A stretch of DNA of 64,000 nucleotides from contig NZ_RSTD01000001.1 in assembly GCF_004117915.1 (NCBI RefSeq), positions 496,001-560,000 on the forward strand, given 5' to 3'. The DNA comes from Companilactobacillus metriopterae. Lineage in GTDB: Bacteria; Bacillota; Bacilli; Lactobacillales; Lactobacillaceae. A program made the translations under genes and the position numbers. Under the pieces are notes generated by a model that saw nothing but the letters and a program-made list of their open reading frames with translations, was not told the DNA's origin and searched no databases. This document shows, piece by piece, positions 20,040-29,970 of this stretch (positions within the stretch are counted from its first letter, which is position 1; each line of letters opens with the position of its first letter).

Positions 20040-21881
20040 TTGACAAAAACTAGAGATGATATTAGAAATATCGCTATTATTGCCCACGTTGACCACGGTA
20101 AAACTACACTAGTTAACGAATTACTAAAACAATCAGATACACTAGAATCACATTTTGAAATTCAAGATAGAGCTCTTGATTCAAATGATATTGAAAAGGA
20201 ACGTGGTATTACAATTCTTTCAAAGAATACTGCTGTTCAATATAAAGATACAAAAATTAATATTCTAGATACACCAGGACATGCTGACTTCGGTGGAGAA
20301 GTTGAACGTATTATGCGAATGGTTGATGGTGTATTATTAGTTGTTGATGCTTATGAAGGAACAATGCCACAAACTCGTTTTGTTCTTAAGAAAGCTCTAG
20401 AACAACATTTAACACCTATCGTTGTTATCAATAAAATTGATAGACCAGGTGCTAGACCAGCTGAAGTTGTTGATGAAGTCTTGGAACTATTCATCGAACT
20501 AGGCGCTGATGAAGATCAACTAGAATTCCCAGTTGTATACGCATCAGCAATCAATGGTACTTCAAGTATGAGCGATGATCCTGAAGATCAAGAACATACT
20601 ATGAAACCAGTATTTGATACTATTATTGATACAATTCCTGCACCAATTGACAATTCTGATGAACCATTGCAATTCCAAGTTGCTATGCTTGATTATAATG
20701 ATTTCCTTGGTCGTATTGGTATTGGACGTATTTTCCGTGGAAAGATCAAAGTTGGTGATAGTGTTTCTGTTATCAAACTTGATGGATCAGCTAAAAACTT
20801 CCGTGTAACTAAGATTTATGGTTTCTTTGGACTTCAAAAAGAAGAGGTCGATGAAGCAAGAGCAGGTGATTTGATTGCCTTGTCAGGTATGGATGATATT
20901 TATGTTGGTGAAACAGTAACTCCATCTGATAATCAAGAAGCATTGCCAATTCTACATATTGACGAACCAACACTACAAATGATGTTCTTACAAAATGATT
21001 CACCATTTGCTGGTAGAGAAGGTTCAGAAGTTACTGCAAGTAAAATTGACGAACGTCTAAGAAGACAACTACATACAGATGTTTCTCTAAAAGTTGAAGA
21101 TGGTGAAAAAGCAGGTTCATGGATTGTTTCTGGACGTGGTGAATTGCACCTTTCTATCCTTGTTGAAGAAATGCGTCGTGAAGGATTTGAATTACAACTT
21201 TCAAGACCAGAAGTTATTTTCAAAGACGTTGATGGTCAAAAATCAGAACCTTTTGAAGAAGTTATCATCGATACACCTGATGAATATGTTGGATCAATCA
21301 TTGATTCAATGTCTCAAAGAAAAGGTGATATGCAAAACATGGAAAGTACTGGAAATGGTCAAACAAGACTTACATTCTCAGCACCTTCACGTGGTTTGAT
21401 TGGATATTCAACTGAATTCCTTTCAATGACTGGTGGTTACGGTATCATGAACCATACTTTTGATACATACAAACCAGTAGTTAAAAATTGGGAACCAGGT
21501 AGAAGAAACGGTGCTTTAGTTTCTATCAACCAAGGTCCTACAACAACTTATAGTTTACAATCTGTTGAAGATCGTGGTGTCCTATTCTTAGGTGCCGGTG
21601 TTGATGTATACGAAGGTATGATCGTTGGACAAAGTAGTCGTGATGATGATATTGCCGTTAACGTTACAAAGGGTAAGAAACTTACAAATACCCGTGCATC
21701 TGGTAAAGATCACTCTGCTGCAATCAAGACACCTCGTGATTTGTCACTTGAACAATCTATCGAGTTCTTGAATGATGATGAATTGTGTGAAGTAACACCA
21801 GAAAGCGTACGTTTACGTAAGAAGATTCTTGGAACAAACGAGCGTAAGAAATTCGATAAACAAAAGAAAAATACTAAATAA
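20040..21881 (+). CDS. typA: ribosome-associated GTPase TypA/BipA
   Basis: The 613-residue translational GTPase has the G1 motif AHVDHGKTT (15-23), the ERGITI switch, DTPGHADF (G3) and NKIDRPGA (G4), followed by EF-G-like domains and the BipA C-terminus. It binds 70S ribosomes and aids ribosome assembly and stress adaptation. TTG 20040 is the start, behind a GGAAGGAAG ribosome site. It lies upstream of ftsW, from which it is separated by a terminator. Codon use is biased toward the more regular set seen in the tuf gene, consistent with high expression. Confidence 0.96.
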   Translation: MTKTRDDIRNIAIIAHVDHGKTTLVNELLKQSDTLESHFEIQDRALDSNDIEKERGITILSKNTAVQYKDTKINILDTPGHADFGGEVERIMRMVDGVLLVVDAYEGTMPQTRFVLKKALEQHLTPIVVINKIDRPGARPAEVVDEVLELFIELGADEDQLEFPVVYASAINGTSSMSDDPEDQEHTMKPVFDTIIDTIPAPIDNSDEPLQFQVAMLDYNDFLGRIGIGRIFRGKIKVGDSVSVIKLDGSAKNFRVTKIYGFFGLQKEEVDEARAGDLIALSGMDDIYVGETVTPSDNQEALPILHIDEPTLQMMFLQNDSPFAGREGSEVTASKIDERLRRQLHTDVSLKVEDGEKAGSWIVSGRGELHLSILVEEMRREGFELQLSRPEVIFKDVDGQKSEPFEEVIIDTPDEYVGSIIDSMSQRKGDMQNMESTGNGQTRLTFSAPSRGLIGYSTEFLSMTGGYGIMNHTFDTYKPVVKNWEPGRRNGALVSINQGPTTTYSLQSVEDRGVLFLGAGVDVYEGMIVGQSSRDDDIAVNVTKGKKLTNTRASGKDHSAAIKTPRDLSLEQSIEFLNDDELCEVTPESVRLRKKILGTNERKKFDKQKKNTK

Positions 21882-21885
21882 TTTT

Positions 21886-21923
21886 AAAAAGATCGGTGTA
21901 TAACAGTACATCGATCTTTTTTT
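21886..21923 (+). terminator. intrinsic terminator after typA
   Basis: GATCGGTGTA (21891-21900) pairs with TACATCGATC (21907-21916) with one G-U; flanking A run and seven T. Confidence 0.9.
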
Positions 21924-21946
21924 ATGCTGAGATTAAATTTCAAGGG

Positions 21947-21955
21947 TGGTATAAT
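21947..21955 (+). promoter_or_regulatory. extended -10 promoter of ftsW
   Basis: TGG directly followed by TATAAT (21950-21955) makes an extended -10 element about 29 bases before ftsW. The -35 region is weak (CTGAGA, 18 bases upstream). Confidence 0.55.
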
Positions 21956-21983
21956 TTGAATATTAGATTCTAGGAGTGGTAAG

Positions 21984-23150
21984 TTGAGAAAATTTAGTCA
22001 AATAGACTGGTGGATAGTTGTTCCATATCTATTACTTTTAGGTATAGGAATAGTAATGGTTTATTCAGCAAGTTTTTATAATATAATGATGGTCGGTGGG
22101 ACGACTGACTTTTATTTCATAAAACAGCTTATATATGCGGTCATGGGACTTACAATATGTACACTAACTTTTATGATGAAAGCAAAGTTTTTTTGGAGTC
22201 AAAGAGTTATCAGCGTACTCATATTTGGAACGATTTTTGCACTATTATTAGTTTTGATAATTGGGATTATAAAACCTTCAACAAAGGTCAATGGTGCAGC
22301 AGCCTGGATTAATCTGGGATTTATGAACTTCCAACCTCTAGAATTAGCCAAAGTCTCTCTAGTTTTATATTTGGCAATTGTCCTAACCAATAAAGAAGAA
22401 CGTTTGATGGACTCTAGTTGGTCTGGAATATACCAGGAAATGAAGACACCTTTTATTATAGTAATTGCCATTATTGGTCTTGTATTTATTGAACCTGATA
22501 CCGGTGGTGCTTTGATTCTTTTCATTATTACAGCAATAATACTGGCAACTTCTACTATTCCAGGTAGAATAACAGGTTCATTGACTGTTCTTATAGCAGC
22601 AGTATTAGGGTCTGCATTGACATTCCTTTTAACAGTAAAACCATTTGGATTTGGTAAAACATACCAATATCAACGATTTTTAGCAATGCAACATCCTTTT
22701 AAACTGGAAAGAACATCTGGAGCTCAGTTGTCTAACTCTTATTATGCAATTAGTAATGGTGGATTGTTTGGAGTAGGATTAGGAAATAGTATTCAAAAAC
22801 GTGGCTATTTACCCGAACCTCAAACTGATTTTATTTTGTCTATAATTAGTGAAGAATTAGGACTTATAGGTGTTGTCTTGGTTCTAGCATTATTACTAAT
22901 AATCATAATTCGTATTATTAAAATCGGAATCACATCTTCAGAGAATTATGTATCGTTAATTTGTTATGGTATTGCTACAATGTTCTTAACACAGATTGTG
23001 CTTAATGTAGGTGGATTATTAGGTCTAGTACCACTAACAGGTGTTACTTTACCATTTATAAGTTATGGTGGATCAAGTATGATGATTCTATCCTTTGCAC
23101 TCGGGATTGTGCTTAATCTAGATGCAACAGAAAAATTTAGTCGAAAATAG
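21984..23150 (+). CDS. ftsW: cell division SEDS protein FtsW
   Basis: This 388-residue polytopic membrane protein of the FtsW/RodA/SpoVE family is a peptidoglycan glycosyltransferase. Signatures are VYSASFYN near the N-terminus, NGAAAWINLG, FQPLELAK and the C-terminal VGGLLGLVPLTGVTLPFISYGG. TTG 21984 is the start, behind GGAGTGG. RodA is the paralogue, but the position after typA is that of ftsW in related Firmicutes. The next genes ylbG, rsmD and coaD follow at very short distances, so it may head a long transcript. Confidence 0.9.
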   Translation: MRKFSQIDWWIVVPYLLLLGIGIVMVYSASFYNIMMVGGTTDFYFIKQLIYAVMGLTICTLTFMMKAKFFWSQRVISVLIFGTIFALLLVLIIGIIKPSTKVNGAAAWINLGFMNFQPLELAKVSLVLYLAIVLTNKEERLMDSSWSGIYQEMKTPFIIVIAIIGLVFIEPDTGGALILFIITAIILATSTIPGRITGSLTVLIAAVLGSALTFLLTVKPFGFGKTYQYQRFLAMQHPFKLERTSGAQLSNSYYAISNGGLFGVGLGNSIQKRGYLPEPQTDFILSIISEELGLIGVVLVLALLLIIIIRIIKIGITSSENYVSLICYGIATMFLTQIVLNVGGLLGLVPLTGVTLPFISYGGSSMMILSFALGIVLNLDATEKFSRK

Positions 23151-23158
23151 GTGATTAA

Positions 23159-23428
23159 ATGTATCAAAGACCTGAGAGACAAGCCATGTATGTTTGGTTG
23201 TACTCAATGAAATGGAAAAAGAGACTTCAAAAGTATGGAACAGTTTATTATGACTCTCCTAAGATGAAGTATGTTCTAATTTATGTAAATAAAGATAAAG
23301 CAGCAGAAGTAAAAAATGAGCTACAGAAACAAAAATTTGTCAGACGAATTGCTATGTCATATCGTCAAGATTTAGATGCACATTTTACTTTTAATGCTGA
23401 AGAAAAAGAAGAAGAAAAGGTTGATTAA
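23159..23428 (+). CDS. UPF0298 family protein (YlbG-like)
   Basis: This 89-residue basic protein with the segment VWLYSMKWKKRLQKYGTV is recognised as the YlbG/UPF0298 family. Its function is unknown. It lies 8 bases after ftsW and 2 bases before rsmD, the same ylbG-rsmD-coaD-ylbL order as in Bacillus. That conserved link suggests a role near rRNA modification or division, but nothing in the sequence proves it. Confidence 0.85.
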   Translation: MYQRPERQAMYVWLYSMKWKKRLQKYGTVYYDSPKMKYVLIYVNKDKAAEVKNELQKQKFVRRIAMSYRQDLDAHFTFNAEEKEEEKVD

Positions 23429-23430
23429 GA

Positions 23431-23982
23431 TTGAAAATAGTATCTGGTAAATTTGGTGGATTAAACTTAAAGGCAGTTCCAGGTAATGATACGCGACCAA
23501 CTTCTGCCAAAGTCAAAGAAGCAGTATTCAGTATGATAGGGCCATATTTACAATATGGGAACTCATTAGATCTTTTTGCAGGTACCGGTAGTCTTGGTAT
23601 AGAATCAGTTTCACGCGGTTATGAGAAATCTTATTTAGTAGATAAAGCATATAAGGCAATTAGTACTATAAAAGAAAATGTTGAAAAAACTAATTCTAGA
23701 GACCAATTTCAAATCATTAAATCTTCAGCGACTGAAGCATTGAATAAATTACACAGTGATGGTGTAAAATTTGATCTAGTATTTTTAGATCCACCATACA
23801 GAATGAAAATAACTGAACAAATTGTTAAAGATATGATTGAACAAGAAATGATCGAAGAAGGTGGAATATTTGTAGTTGAAACAGACTATGAAGTTACCAT
23901 TGAAGGTATTGAAAAATTAAGATTAATCAAAATGAAGGATTATAAAGATACAAAAGTAGCAATTTATCAATACGGAGGCTAG
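23431..23982 (+). CDS. rsmD: 16S rRNA (guanine(966)-N2)-methyltransferase
   Basis: The 183-residue Rossmann methyltransferase has LDLFAGTGSLGIE (SAM motif I) near residue 46 and the catalytic DPPY near residue 117, as in RsmD/YhhF. It methylates G966 of 16S rRNA. The N-terminal GNDTRPTSAKVKEAVF is typical of the family. TTG 23431 is the start; its ribosome site lies in the ylbG end. It is 6 bases from coaD. Confidence 0.94.
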   Translation: MKIVSGKFGGLNLKAVPGNDTRPTSAKVKEAVFSMIGPYLQYGNSLDLFAGTGSLGIESVSRGYEKSYLVDKAYKAISTIKENVEKTNSRDQFQIIKSSATEALNKLHSDGVKFDLVFLDPPYRMKITEQIVKDMIEQEMIEEGGIFVVETDYEVTIEGIEKLRLIKMKDYKDTKVAIYQYGG

Positions 23983-23988
23983 GAACTG

Positions 23989-24492
23989 ATGACAGATAAA
24001 ATAGCAATTTATGCTGGTAGTTTTGATCCAGTGACAAATGGTCACATAGAAATAATAAAACGTTCTGCAAAAATGTTTGATAAATTAATTGTTGCTACTA
24101 TGACAAATACATCCAAAAAATATATGTTCTCTTACGAAGAAAAGAAGTCATTTATTCAAGATGAGATTAAAAATATTTCTAACGTAGAAGTAGTAGACGG
24201 TAAGAGCCAACTTACTACAGAGTTAGCCAAAGAATATAAAGCTCAGTTTCTTGTACGCTCAATGCGTAATTCGGATGATTTTGGTTATGAATCTGGTATA
24301 TCATCAGTGAATAAAATATTGGATCCAGATATTGAAACGGTCTTTTTAATAGCTGATCAAAAATATGCCAACATATCTTCATCAATGATAAAAGAAGTTG
24401 CATTGTTTGGGGCAGATATAAGTGAACTTGTTCCAACTAAGGTGGCAGAGCAAATAAAAATAAAATTGGGGGATAAAACCAATGAAATTTAA
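23989..24492 (+). CDS. coaD: phosphopantetheine adenylyltransferase
   Basis: The 167-residue nucleotidyltransferase has YAGSFDPVTNGH (8-19), the T/HxGH signature of the family, and ISSSMIKEV near residue 127 in place of the usual ISST. It catalyses the fourth step of CoA synthesis, forming dephospho-CoA. It overlaps ylbL by 11 bases. Confidence 0.95.
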   Translation: MTDKIAIYAGSFDPVTNGHIEIIKRSAKMFDKLIVATMTNTSKKYMFSYEEKKSFIQDEIKNISNVEVVDGKSQLTTELAKEYKAQFLVRSMRNSDDFGYESGISSVNKILDPDIETVFLIADQKYANISSSMIKEVALFGADISELVPTKVAEQIKIKLGDKTNEI

Positions 24493-25528
24493 TCGAGCCC
24501 GTAATAAGACAATTGGTGGAATCTTTATTTTTATAATGATGGTTGCCTTTGTATTTGGACGTCCAAATTTTTATTTGGAAGGTCCTGGTACAGCTGAACC
24601 AACATCAAATTTTGTAAAAGTAGATGGAAAAACAGATAAGAAGAAAGGTAACTTACTTTTAACTACTGTGGCTATAAGACCTGCGACACCATTCTTTTTA
24701 CTCAAAGCAATGGGAGATGATTTTGAAACTATTACTCCTAAAGAAGAACTGATGGGTAATGAATCCAACGCAGAATACAATCAAATACAACAGTATTATA
24801 TGCAATCAGCAACCAACGCTGCAGTGGCAGCTGCATATTCCAAAGCAGGAAAACCATACAAGAGTGAGTACTTGGGAGTATACATAATGGAAGTTGCAGA
24901 AAATTCTGATTTTAAGAATAAACTTAAAATTGGAGATACAGTAACAGAAGTAAATGGATACCACTTTAACAGTTCTGAAAAGTTCATTAATTACGTAAAA
25001 AAACTAGACAAGAATGATAAAGTTACTATCAAATATACTCGAGATGGTAAGAACAAAACAGCTAAGGGTGGTTTAGTGAAGTTAGAGGGTACTAAACGTT
25101 ATGGAGTAGGAATAACTTTAACGGATAATACAAAAGTTACTGCAACACCTCCTACTAAAATAGACGCTGGAGATATTGGTGGACCATCTGCTGGATTAAT
25201 GTTCACATTACAAGTATATTCACAAATTGCTAATGTAGACTTGAAGGATGGCAGAACAATTGCCGGAACAGGAACAATTGATAGTGATGGTAACGTTGGT
25301 CCAATCGGAGGAATAGATAAAAAGGTATATGCAGCTTCTCATCAAGGTGCAACAATCTTCTTTGCTCCAGATGATCCAGTTACAAAAGAGATTAAGAAGT
25401 ACGATCCTAACTATGTAAATAACTATAACTTAGCAAAACAAGCAGCAAAAAAATTAAATACTAAGATGAAAATAGTTCCCGTAAAAACTTTAGATGATGC
25501 GATTAACTATTTGAATAAGACAAAATAA
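24482..25528 (+). CDS. membrane-anchored PDZ/Lon-type serine protease (YlbL/SepM-like)
   Basis: The 348-residue protein has an N-terminal hydrophobic anchor (about 10-28), a PDZ domain (about 125-200), and a Lon-type S16 protease domain with catalytic Ser236 in GGPSAGLM and Lys281 in GGIDKKVYAA. The active site would face outside the cell. Relatives are YlbL of Bacillus and SepM of streptococci, which trims a competence peptide; here comEA and comEC follow, but a terminator lies between. The target in this organism is unknown. Confidence 0.9.
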   Translation: MKFNRARNKTIGGIFIFIMMVAFVFGRPNFYLEGPGTAEPTSNFVKVDGKTDKKKGNLLLTTVAIRPATPFFLLKAMGDDFETITPKEELMGNESNAEYNQIQQYYMQSATNAAVAAAYSKAGKPYKSEYLGVYIMEVAENSDFKNKLKIGDTVTEVNGYHFNSSEKFINYVKKLDKNDKVTIKYTRDGKNKTAKGGLVKLEGTKRYGVGITLTDNTKVTATPPTKIDAGDIGGPSAGLMFTLQVYSQIANVDLKDGRTIAGTGTIDSDGNVGPIGGIDKKVYAASHQGATIFFAPDDPVTKEIKKYDPNYVNNYNLAKQAAKKLNTKMKIVPVKTLDDAINYLNKTK

Positions 25529-25553
25529 CCTCATATGAGGTTATTTTTTTTTC
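25522..25553 (+). terminator. intrinsic terminator after the ylbL-like gene
   Basis: The palindrome AATAACCTCAT/ATGAGGTTATT includes the ylbL stop codon and is followed by a long T run. Confidence 0.9.
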
Positions 25554-25576
25554 GTAATTTTTTAAGAGGTGAATAA

Positions 25577-26191
25577 ATGAAGAATGTTGTTGAATTAATC
25601 AAAGATAATTTTAAGACTGTTGCAATAGTTACATTAGTGCTTATCTTAGGAGGTACATTTTTATTTAAGGATAATGTTTTGCATAAGAATAGTTCTGTCG
25701 CAGTAAGCAGAACTTCACATAACAAGGTAGTCAAACCAAAAAGTACTGGTAATGTACAAAAGGAGTATTTTAATGTTGATATTCAAGGTGCTGTTCAATA
25801 TCCAGGTGTATATAGATTAAAGAAGGGAGCTATTATCCAACAAGCAGTGAATTTAGCGGGTGGAATGTTGGAAAATGCTGACGTTCACCAAATCAATCAG
25901 GCTCAAAGTGTATCAGATCAGATGCAAATATATGTACCTAGGGTTGGCGAGGAGGGGACAGGTAACACTGGATCTTCATCAACAGATAATGGTAATTCAA
26001 AAATTGTTAATATAAATAGTGCAACACTGGAAGAATTACAAACTATTTCAGGAATTGGTCCTATGAAAGCTCAAAAGATAATATCTTATCGTGAAGATAA
26101 AGGGATGTTTAAGACTGTTGACGAATTGAAAAATGTTTCTGGAATAGGCGACAAAACCTTAGAGTCCTTGAAGGATCAAATTACTGTTTAA
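25577..26191 (+). CDS. comEA: competence DNA-binding protein ComEA
   Basis: The 204-residue protein has an N-terminal membrane anchor (about 13-31), an SLBB-like domain (about 60-115, VDIQGAVQYPGVYRLKKGA), a Ser/Gly/Asn linker, and a C-terminal helix-hairpin-helix pair (NINSATLEELQTISGIG, VDELKNVSGIGDKT) that binds double-stranded DNA. It delivers DNA to the ComEC channel. The AAGAGGTG ribosome site fixes ATG 25577. Its stop overlaps the comEC start (TAATG), so both are one transcript. Confidence 0.95.
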   Translation: MKNVVELIKDNFKTVAIVTLVLILGGTFLFKDNVLHKNSSVAVSRTSHNKVVKPKSTGNVQKEYFNVDIQGAVQYPGVYRLKKGAIIQQAVNLAGGMLENADVHQINQAQSVSDQMQIYVPRVGEEGTGNTGSSSTDNGNSKIVNINSATLEELQTISGIGPMKAQKIISYREDKGMFKTVDELKNVSGIGDKTLESLKDQITV

Positions 26192-28419
26192 TGAATAATC
26201 ACGTTATTTATCTAGCTCTATTAATTGTGATTTTTATAAACGTGTTTAATTCTAGATGGATTTATTTGTTAGTGGTATTAGTAGCGATTTTTCTTTTGTA
26301 TTTAATAAAAATAAAAAATTACAAAATAATAGTATTAGCATTAGTCCTATTACCTTTGTTCACTGCTAGACTTGTTCAATCTAATAAAGATCAATCAAAT
26401 CAAATTAGCAACTTGGAAAGTGTTGTCGTTTATCCTGATGATGTCAAAGTAAACGGAGCAAGAATATCAGGCATTGCTGAATCAGATAACAGTAGATTTT
26501 TATTCAGTTACTATGTTCACAGTAAGAAAGAACAGAAATATTGGAAAAATATCGATAATCCTGTCAAATTATCAATTGAGGATTATCAAATTGAAAAAAT
26601 ACAAAGAAATAGAAATATTGGTGAATACAATTATCAAAACTATTTTAAATCTAAAAAGATATATCAAAATGTAAAAATAAAGAGTATTAGAAAAATAATT
26701 AATTACAAAAGTAATAGCATTTATTTTAAAATAAAAGTTTTACGAATACATATAATAAAATATTTATCTTCTTTGCCGCATTGGTTAAGAATTCACTCAA
26801 ATAGTCTCCTAATAGGTTACAGTGATATAGATGCTCAAGGGTGGAAAACCTTATTAAGTACCATTGGAGTGATACATTTATTCAGTTTGTCGGGAATGCA
26901 TGTACTAATTTTAATAAAATTTCTCAAAAAGATTAGTTCAGCTTTATTTATTGAAGTTGAAATCTTAGATTTTATTTTGCTGTTAGTTCTTCCATTTTAT
27001 GGAATTTTAGCAGGTTTAGGAACAGGAATTCAACGGGCAATATGCTTGGCAATAGTAGGAATTTTATTCAAAAAGTTCAACATGCAGTTGAACAAACTTT
27101 ACCAGTTTAGCTTGACTGTAATAATATGTTTATTCATTAGTCCATATTCTTTACAAACAATGGGAGGGCAACTAAGTTTTTTAGTATCATTTGCAATATT
27201 GTTTATATACGAAGGAGATAATTTTTTAAAAACCATCTTTAGGCTGAATCTTGTATCATCACCTGTAATTACTAGTTACACATATGAATTAAATATATTA
27301 GTCTTGGTTTATAATTCTATATTCATACCAATGTTCACTTATTTTATTTTACCAATCACTGTCATTGCAGGACTTACAGCAGGATTACATTGGAAAATAT
27401 GGAATTCTATAGATAAATTATTTGGATATATATATTATCTTTTTGACAAAATTGCTAGTTTTAAATTTTTAACTATTATTACAGGTAGTATTCCATATTT
27501 TGTTGTTTTAATCTTAATATCATTAGCTTTACTTATTGTGGAGTCTAAGATAATATTTTCAAAAAAATTCTATCTGTATTCTTTAATTTTTTCAGGAGTA
27601 ATTATTTTTAATAAATTTCCTATTTTTGGATCAGTTCATATGATTGATATTGGTCAGGGTGACAGCATAGTAATAACTACACCATTTAAAAGAAAAACAT
27701 ATATGATCGATACGGGAGGGAAGCTTAATTTTAATAACGAAAAATGGCAAGCAGGCGATTACAAATCACGAGTTGAGACTTCTACAATTCCATTTTTAAA
27801 ATCACAAGGGATATCAAAGGTGGATGCTGTATTTTTATCACATAAAGATGTTGATCATATTGGTGATCTGGATATTTTACTAAGTAAATTCAAAGTTTCT
27901 AAAGTTATATATGGTCAGGGGTTGGATGAGAATAAATTAATTAAAAATATAAAGAATAATCACAAAGATACTGAATTTAGATCAGTACTTAAAGGAGGTC
28001 GGATTTCCGATTCTAATTTAATGATCGATGTTTTATGGCCGGATAGACCTTCTAAGGGAGAGAATGGAGATTCACTAACACTGAGGACCAAGCTGAATAA
28101 AAAAATATGGTTATTCACTGGAGATTTGGATAAAGAACATGAAAAACAATTAAGTATAAATAAAGTAGATTATTTGAAAGTAGGGCATCATGGCTCTAAA
28201 ACAGCAAGTGACTACGAATTCATAAAGAAAATAAATCCAGAATTATCCTTAATTTCTTCAGGTGTAAATAATCGCTACGGACATCCCAATAAAGAAACAA
28301 TAGAAACGTTCAATAGCTTGGATATCCCTTTTTTGAATACTGCTGAATGTGGTATGATTAGCTGGTATTATTATCCATTTACGGGTAAAGATTATATAAA
28401 AACGTTTATTCAGGAGTAG
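26191..28419 (+). CDS. comEC: DNA uptake channel protein ComEC
   Basis: This 742-residue polytopic membrane protein has the three ComEC parts: an N-terminal region with hydrophobic start and soluble segment, the central competence domain (LFSLSGMHVLI, GILAGLGTGIQRAI), and a C-terminal metallo-beta-lactamase domain with DIGQGDSI, SHKDVDHIGD and KVGHHGSK. It moves single-stranded DNA into the cell. The reading frame is intact and full length, so the uptake machinery encoded here looks functional; other competence genes lie outside the window. Confidence 0.95.
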   Translation: MNNHVIYLALLIVIFINVFNSRWIYLLVVLVAIFLLYLIKIKNYKIIVLALVLLPLFTARLVQSNKDQSNQISNLESVVVYPDDVKVNGARISGIAESDNSRFLFSYYVHSKKEQKYWKNIDNPVKLSIEDYQIEKIQRNRNIGEYNYQNYFKSKKIYQNVKIKSIRKIINYKSNSIYFKIKVLRIHIIKYLSSLPHWLRIHSNSLLIGYSDIDAQGWKTLLSTIGVIHLFSLSGMHVLILIKFLKKISSALFIEVEILDFILLLVLPFYGILAGLGTGIQRAICLAIVGILFKKFNMQLNKLYQFSLTVIICLFISPYSLQTMGGQLSFLVSFAILFIYEGDNFLKTIFRLNLVSSPVITSYTYELNILVLVYNSIFIPMFTYFILPITVIAGLTAGLHWKIWNSIDKLFGYIYYLFDKIASFKFLTIITGSIPYFVVLILISLALLIVESKIIFSKKFYLYSLIFSGVIIFNKFPIFGSVHMIDIGQGDSIVITTPFKRKTYMIDTGGKLNFNNEKWQAGDYKSRVETSTIPFLKSQGISKVDAVFLSHKDVDHIGDLDILLSKFKVSKVIYGQGLDENKLIKNIKNNHKDTEFRSVLKGGRISDSNLMIDVLWPDRPSKGENGDSLTLRTKLNKKIWLFTGDLDKEHEKQLSINKVDYLKVGHHGSKTASDYEFIKKINPELSLISSGVNNRYGHPNKETIETFNSLDIPFLNTAECGMISWYYYPFTGKDYIKTFIQE

Positions 28420-28423
28420 TTAT

Positions 28424-29437
28424 TTGAAATATTCAGAACTAATAAAAAATTTAAACAAAGATAACATTGCTCCTGTATATTTTGTCAGTGGTGATGAGGA
28501 AGCATTTATTCAAGAATTACAGAATAAATTTAAATCTCTATTTGATCCACAAGAACTAGAAATGAACTTTTCTAGTTTCGACTTAGAGAATGAGTCTATA
28601 GAAGATCTATTGAATGAAGCAATGTCAGCACCATTCTTTGGTGAAAGAAGATTAATATTTGCATTACATCCATATTTTGTTTCTACTCAGCAGCCAAAGG
28701 GATCTATTGATCAAAATACAGATTCATTGGTTAGTTACATAGATAATCCTTCACCGACAACATCTTTAGTCATTTTCGCTGATTATCCAAAATTAGATTC
28801 TCGAAAAAAAATTGTAAAAAAATTGAAGAAATTGTCAGTCGAAGTTGATGCATCAAAACTAGATAGCAAATATTTATTTAAGCAAATCAATGAAACTCTT
28901 AATGATGATGGATATTCTATCGATAATGGTGCACTTCAACTGTTGTTGAACAAAACTGACAATAATTATTCCAATACTATTAATCAATTAGATAAATTAA
29001 AATTGTATGCAATAGATACAAAGAAAATTACAGAAGAATCTGTGAAGTTGTTAGTTCCTAATAATTTAGAAGAGAATGTTTTTGATCTGTCTAATGCAAT
29101 TCTAAAGAAAGATGTTTTAAGGGCTGATGATTTGTTACAGCAATTTCTACTACAAAAAATCGATCCGATATTTTTAATTGCGATATTAATTGGTCAGATA
29201 AGAAGCTTATTACAAGTAAAAATATTGAGCGAACGTGGTTTAACGGAAGGTACAATTCAAAAAGAGTTGAAGTTAAATCCGTATAGATTAAAAATGATAT
29301 TACAACAAAATAGAGAAATCTCCATGGAGAGACTTAATAAAATGTATTCAGAATTAGTTGATGCAGATTTTCAAATAATGACTGGTCAGAACGATAAAGA
29401 AGTTTTATTGGACTTATTTATTTTAAAGAATGCATAA
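28424..29437 (+). CDS. holA: DNA polymerase III delta subunit
   Basis: This 337-residue protein of the HolA/YqeN family loads the beta clamp as part of the clamp loader. Supporting segments are PVYFVSGDEEAFIQE near the start, the APFFGERRL region, and the C-terminal helical bundle. TTG 28424 is the start, 4 bases after comEC. The comEA-comEC-holA order followed by rpsT is the standard arrangement in Firmicutes. Confidence 0.93.
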   Translation: MKYSELIKNLNKDNIAPVYFVSGDEEAFIQELQNKFKSLFDPQELEMNFSSFDLENESIEDLLNEAMSAPFFGERRLIFALHPYFVSTQQPKGSIDQNTDSLVSYIDNPSPTTSLVIFADYPKLDSRKKIVKKLKKLSVEVDASKLDSKYLFKQINETLNDDGYSIDNGALQLLLNKTDNNYSNTINQLDKLKLYAIDTKKITEESVKLLVPNNLEENVFDLSNAILKKDVLRADDLLQQFLLQKIDPIFLIAILIGQIRSLLQVKILSERGLTEGTIQKELKLNPYRLKMILQQNREISMERLNKMYSELVDADFQIMTGQNDKEVLLDLFILKNA

Positions 29438-29440
29438 AAA

Positions 29441-29472
29441 AGAGGACCCCTAATATAGAGGTCCTCTTTTTA
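29441..29472 (+). terminator. intrinsic terminator after holA
   Basis: AGAGGACC pairs with GGTCCTCT (last arm base 29467) around a 10-base loop; A run before, T run after. It lies directly beside the oppositely oriented rpsT terminator. Confidence 0.85.
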
Positions 29473-29476
29473 AAAC

Positions 29477-29500
29477 AAAAAAACAACCTAAAAGGTTGTT
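29477..29500 (-). terminator. intrinsic terminator after rpsT
   Basis: On the minus strand AACAACC/GGTTGTT arms (29482-29500) around TTTTA are followed by a seven-T run. Confidence 0.85.
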
Positions 29501-29506
29501 TACTAA

Positions 29507-29755
29507 TTATTTCATTTTTGCAAGTCTTGACTTGTCTCTAGCAGCTTTGTTAGCCTTGATAAGTCCTTTAGATTTAGCCATATCAATTGCGCGAACAGCA
29601 GATCTGAACATATCTTCTGTATTGTCAGCGTTTGAAGCAACAGCTTTTTCAAATTTCTTGATTGTTGAACGCATTGCACTCTTTTGAGCAGAGTTACGTT
29701 CGTTAGCTGTTTGAGCTGTCTTTACACGTTTAATTGCTGATTTAATTTGTGGCAT
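29507..29755 (-). CDS. rpsT: 30S ribosomal protein S20
   Basis: The protein has 82 residues starting [15 protein letters not shown], with a lysine/arginine/alanine-rich helical composition typical of S20. ATG 29755 is chosen because a GGAGGTG ribosome site lies eight bases upstream; an ATG three codons earlier overlaps that site. S20 binds 16S rRNA early in 30S assembly. It is a single-gene unit with its own promoter and terminator, convergent with holA and divergent from rpsO. Confidence 0.97.
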   Translation of the reverse strand: MPQIKSAIKRVKTAQTANERNSAQKSAMRSTIKKFEKAVASNADNTEDMFRSAVRAIDMAKSKGLIKANKAARDKSRLAKMK

Positions 29756-29803
29756 TGTTTTCACCTCCGAGTACTGTTTGTATCAATAAACTCAATATTT
29801 AAA

Positions 29804-29831
29804 ATTATACATAATTTTTCTATGATTGCAA
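29804..29831 (-). promoter_or_regulatory. promoter of rpsT
   Basis: On the minus strand TTGCAA (29826-29831) and TATAAT (29804-29809) are 16 bases apart, giving a leader of about 40 bases. Confidence 0.65.
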
Positions 29832-29854
29832 TGAATTTCGTATTAATTTCTAAC

Positions 29855-29883
29855 TTGCACATTGATTTAAAATATAGTAAATT
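29855..29883 (+). promoter_or_regulatory. promoter of rpsO
   Basis: TTGCAC (29855-29860) and TAAATT (29878-29883) are 17 bases apart. The resulting leader of about 80 bases holds short complementary segments (for example GCG and CGC around ATTCACCAA) and could include an S15 autoregulatory structure, which I cannot fold with confidence. Confidence 0.45.
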
Positions 29884-29970
29884 AATTACTTGTAGTAACC
29901 TTGCTCTGTTTTGCGATTCACCAACGCTTTGCATAGTTAGGCTAAATATAAAAATAAAGGTGGAAATAAA

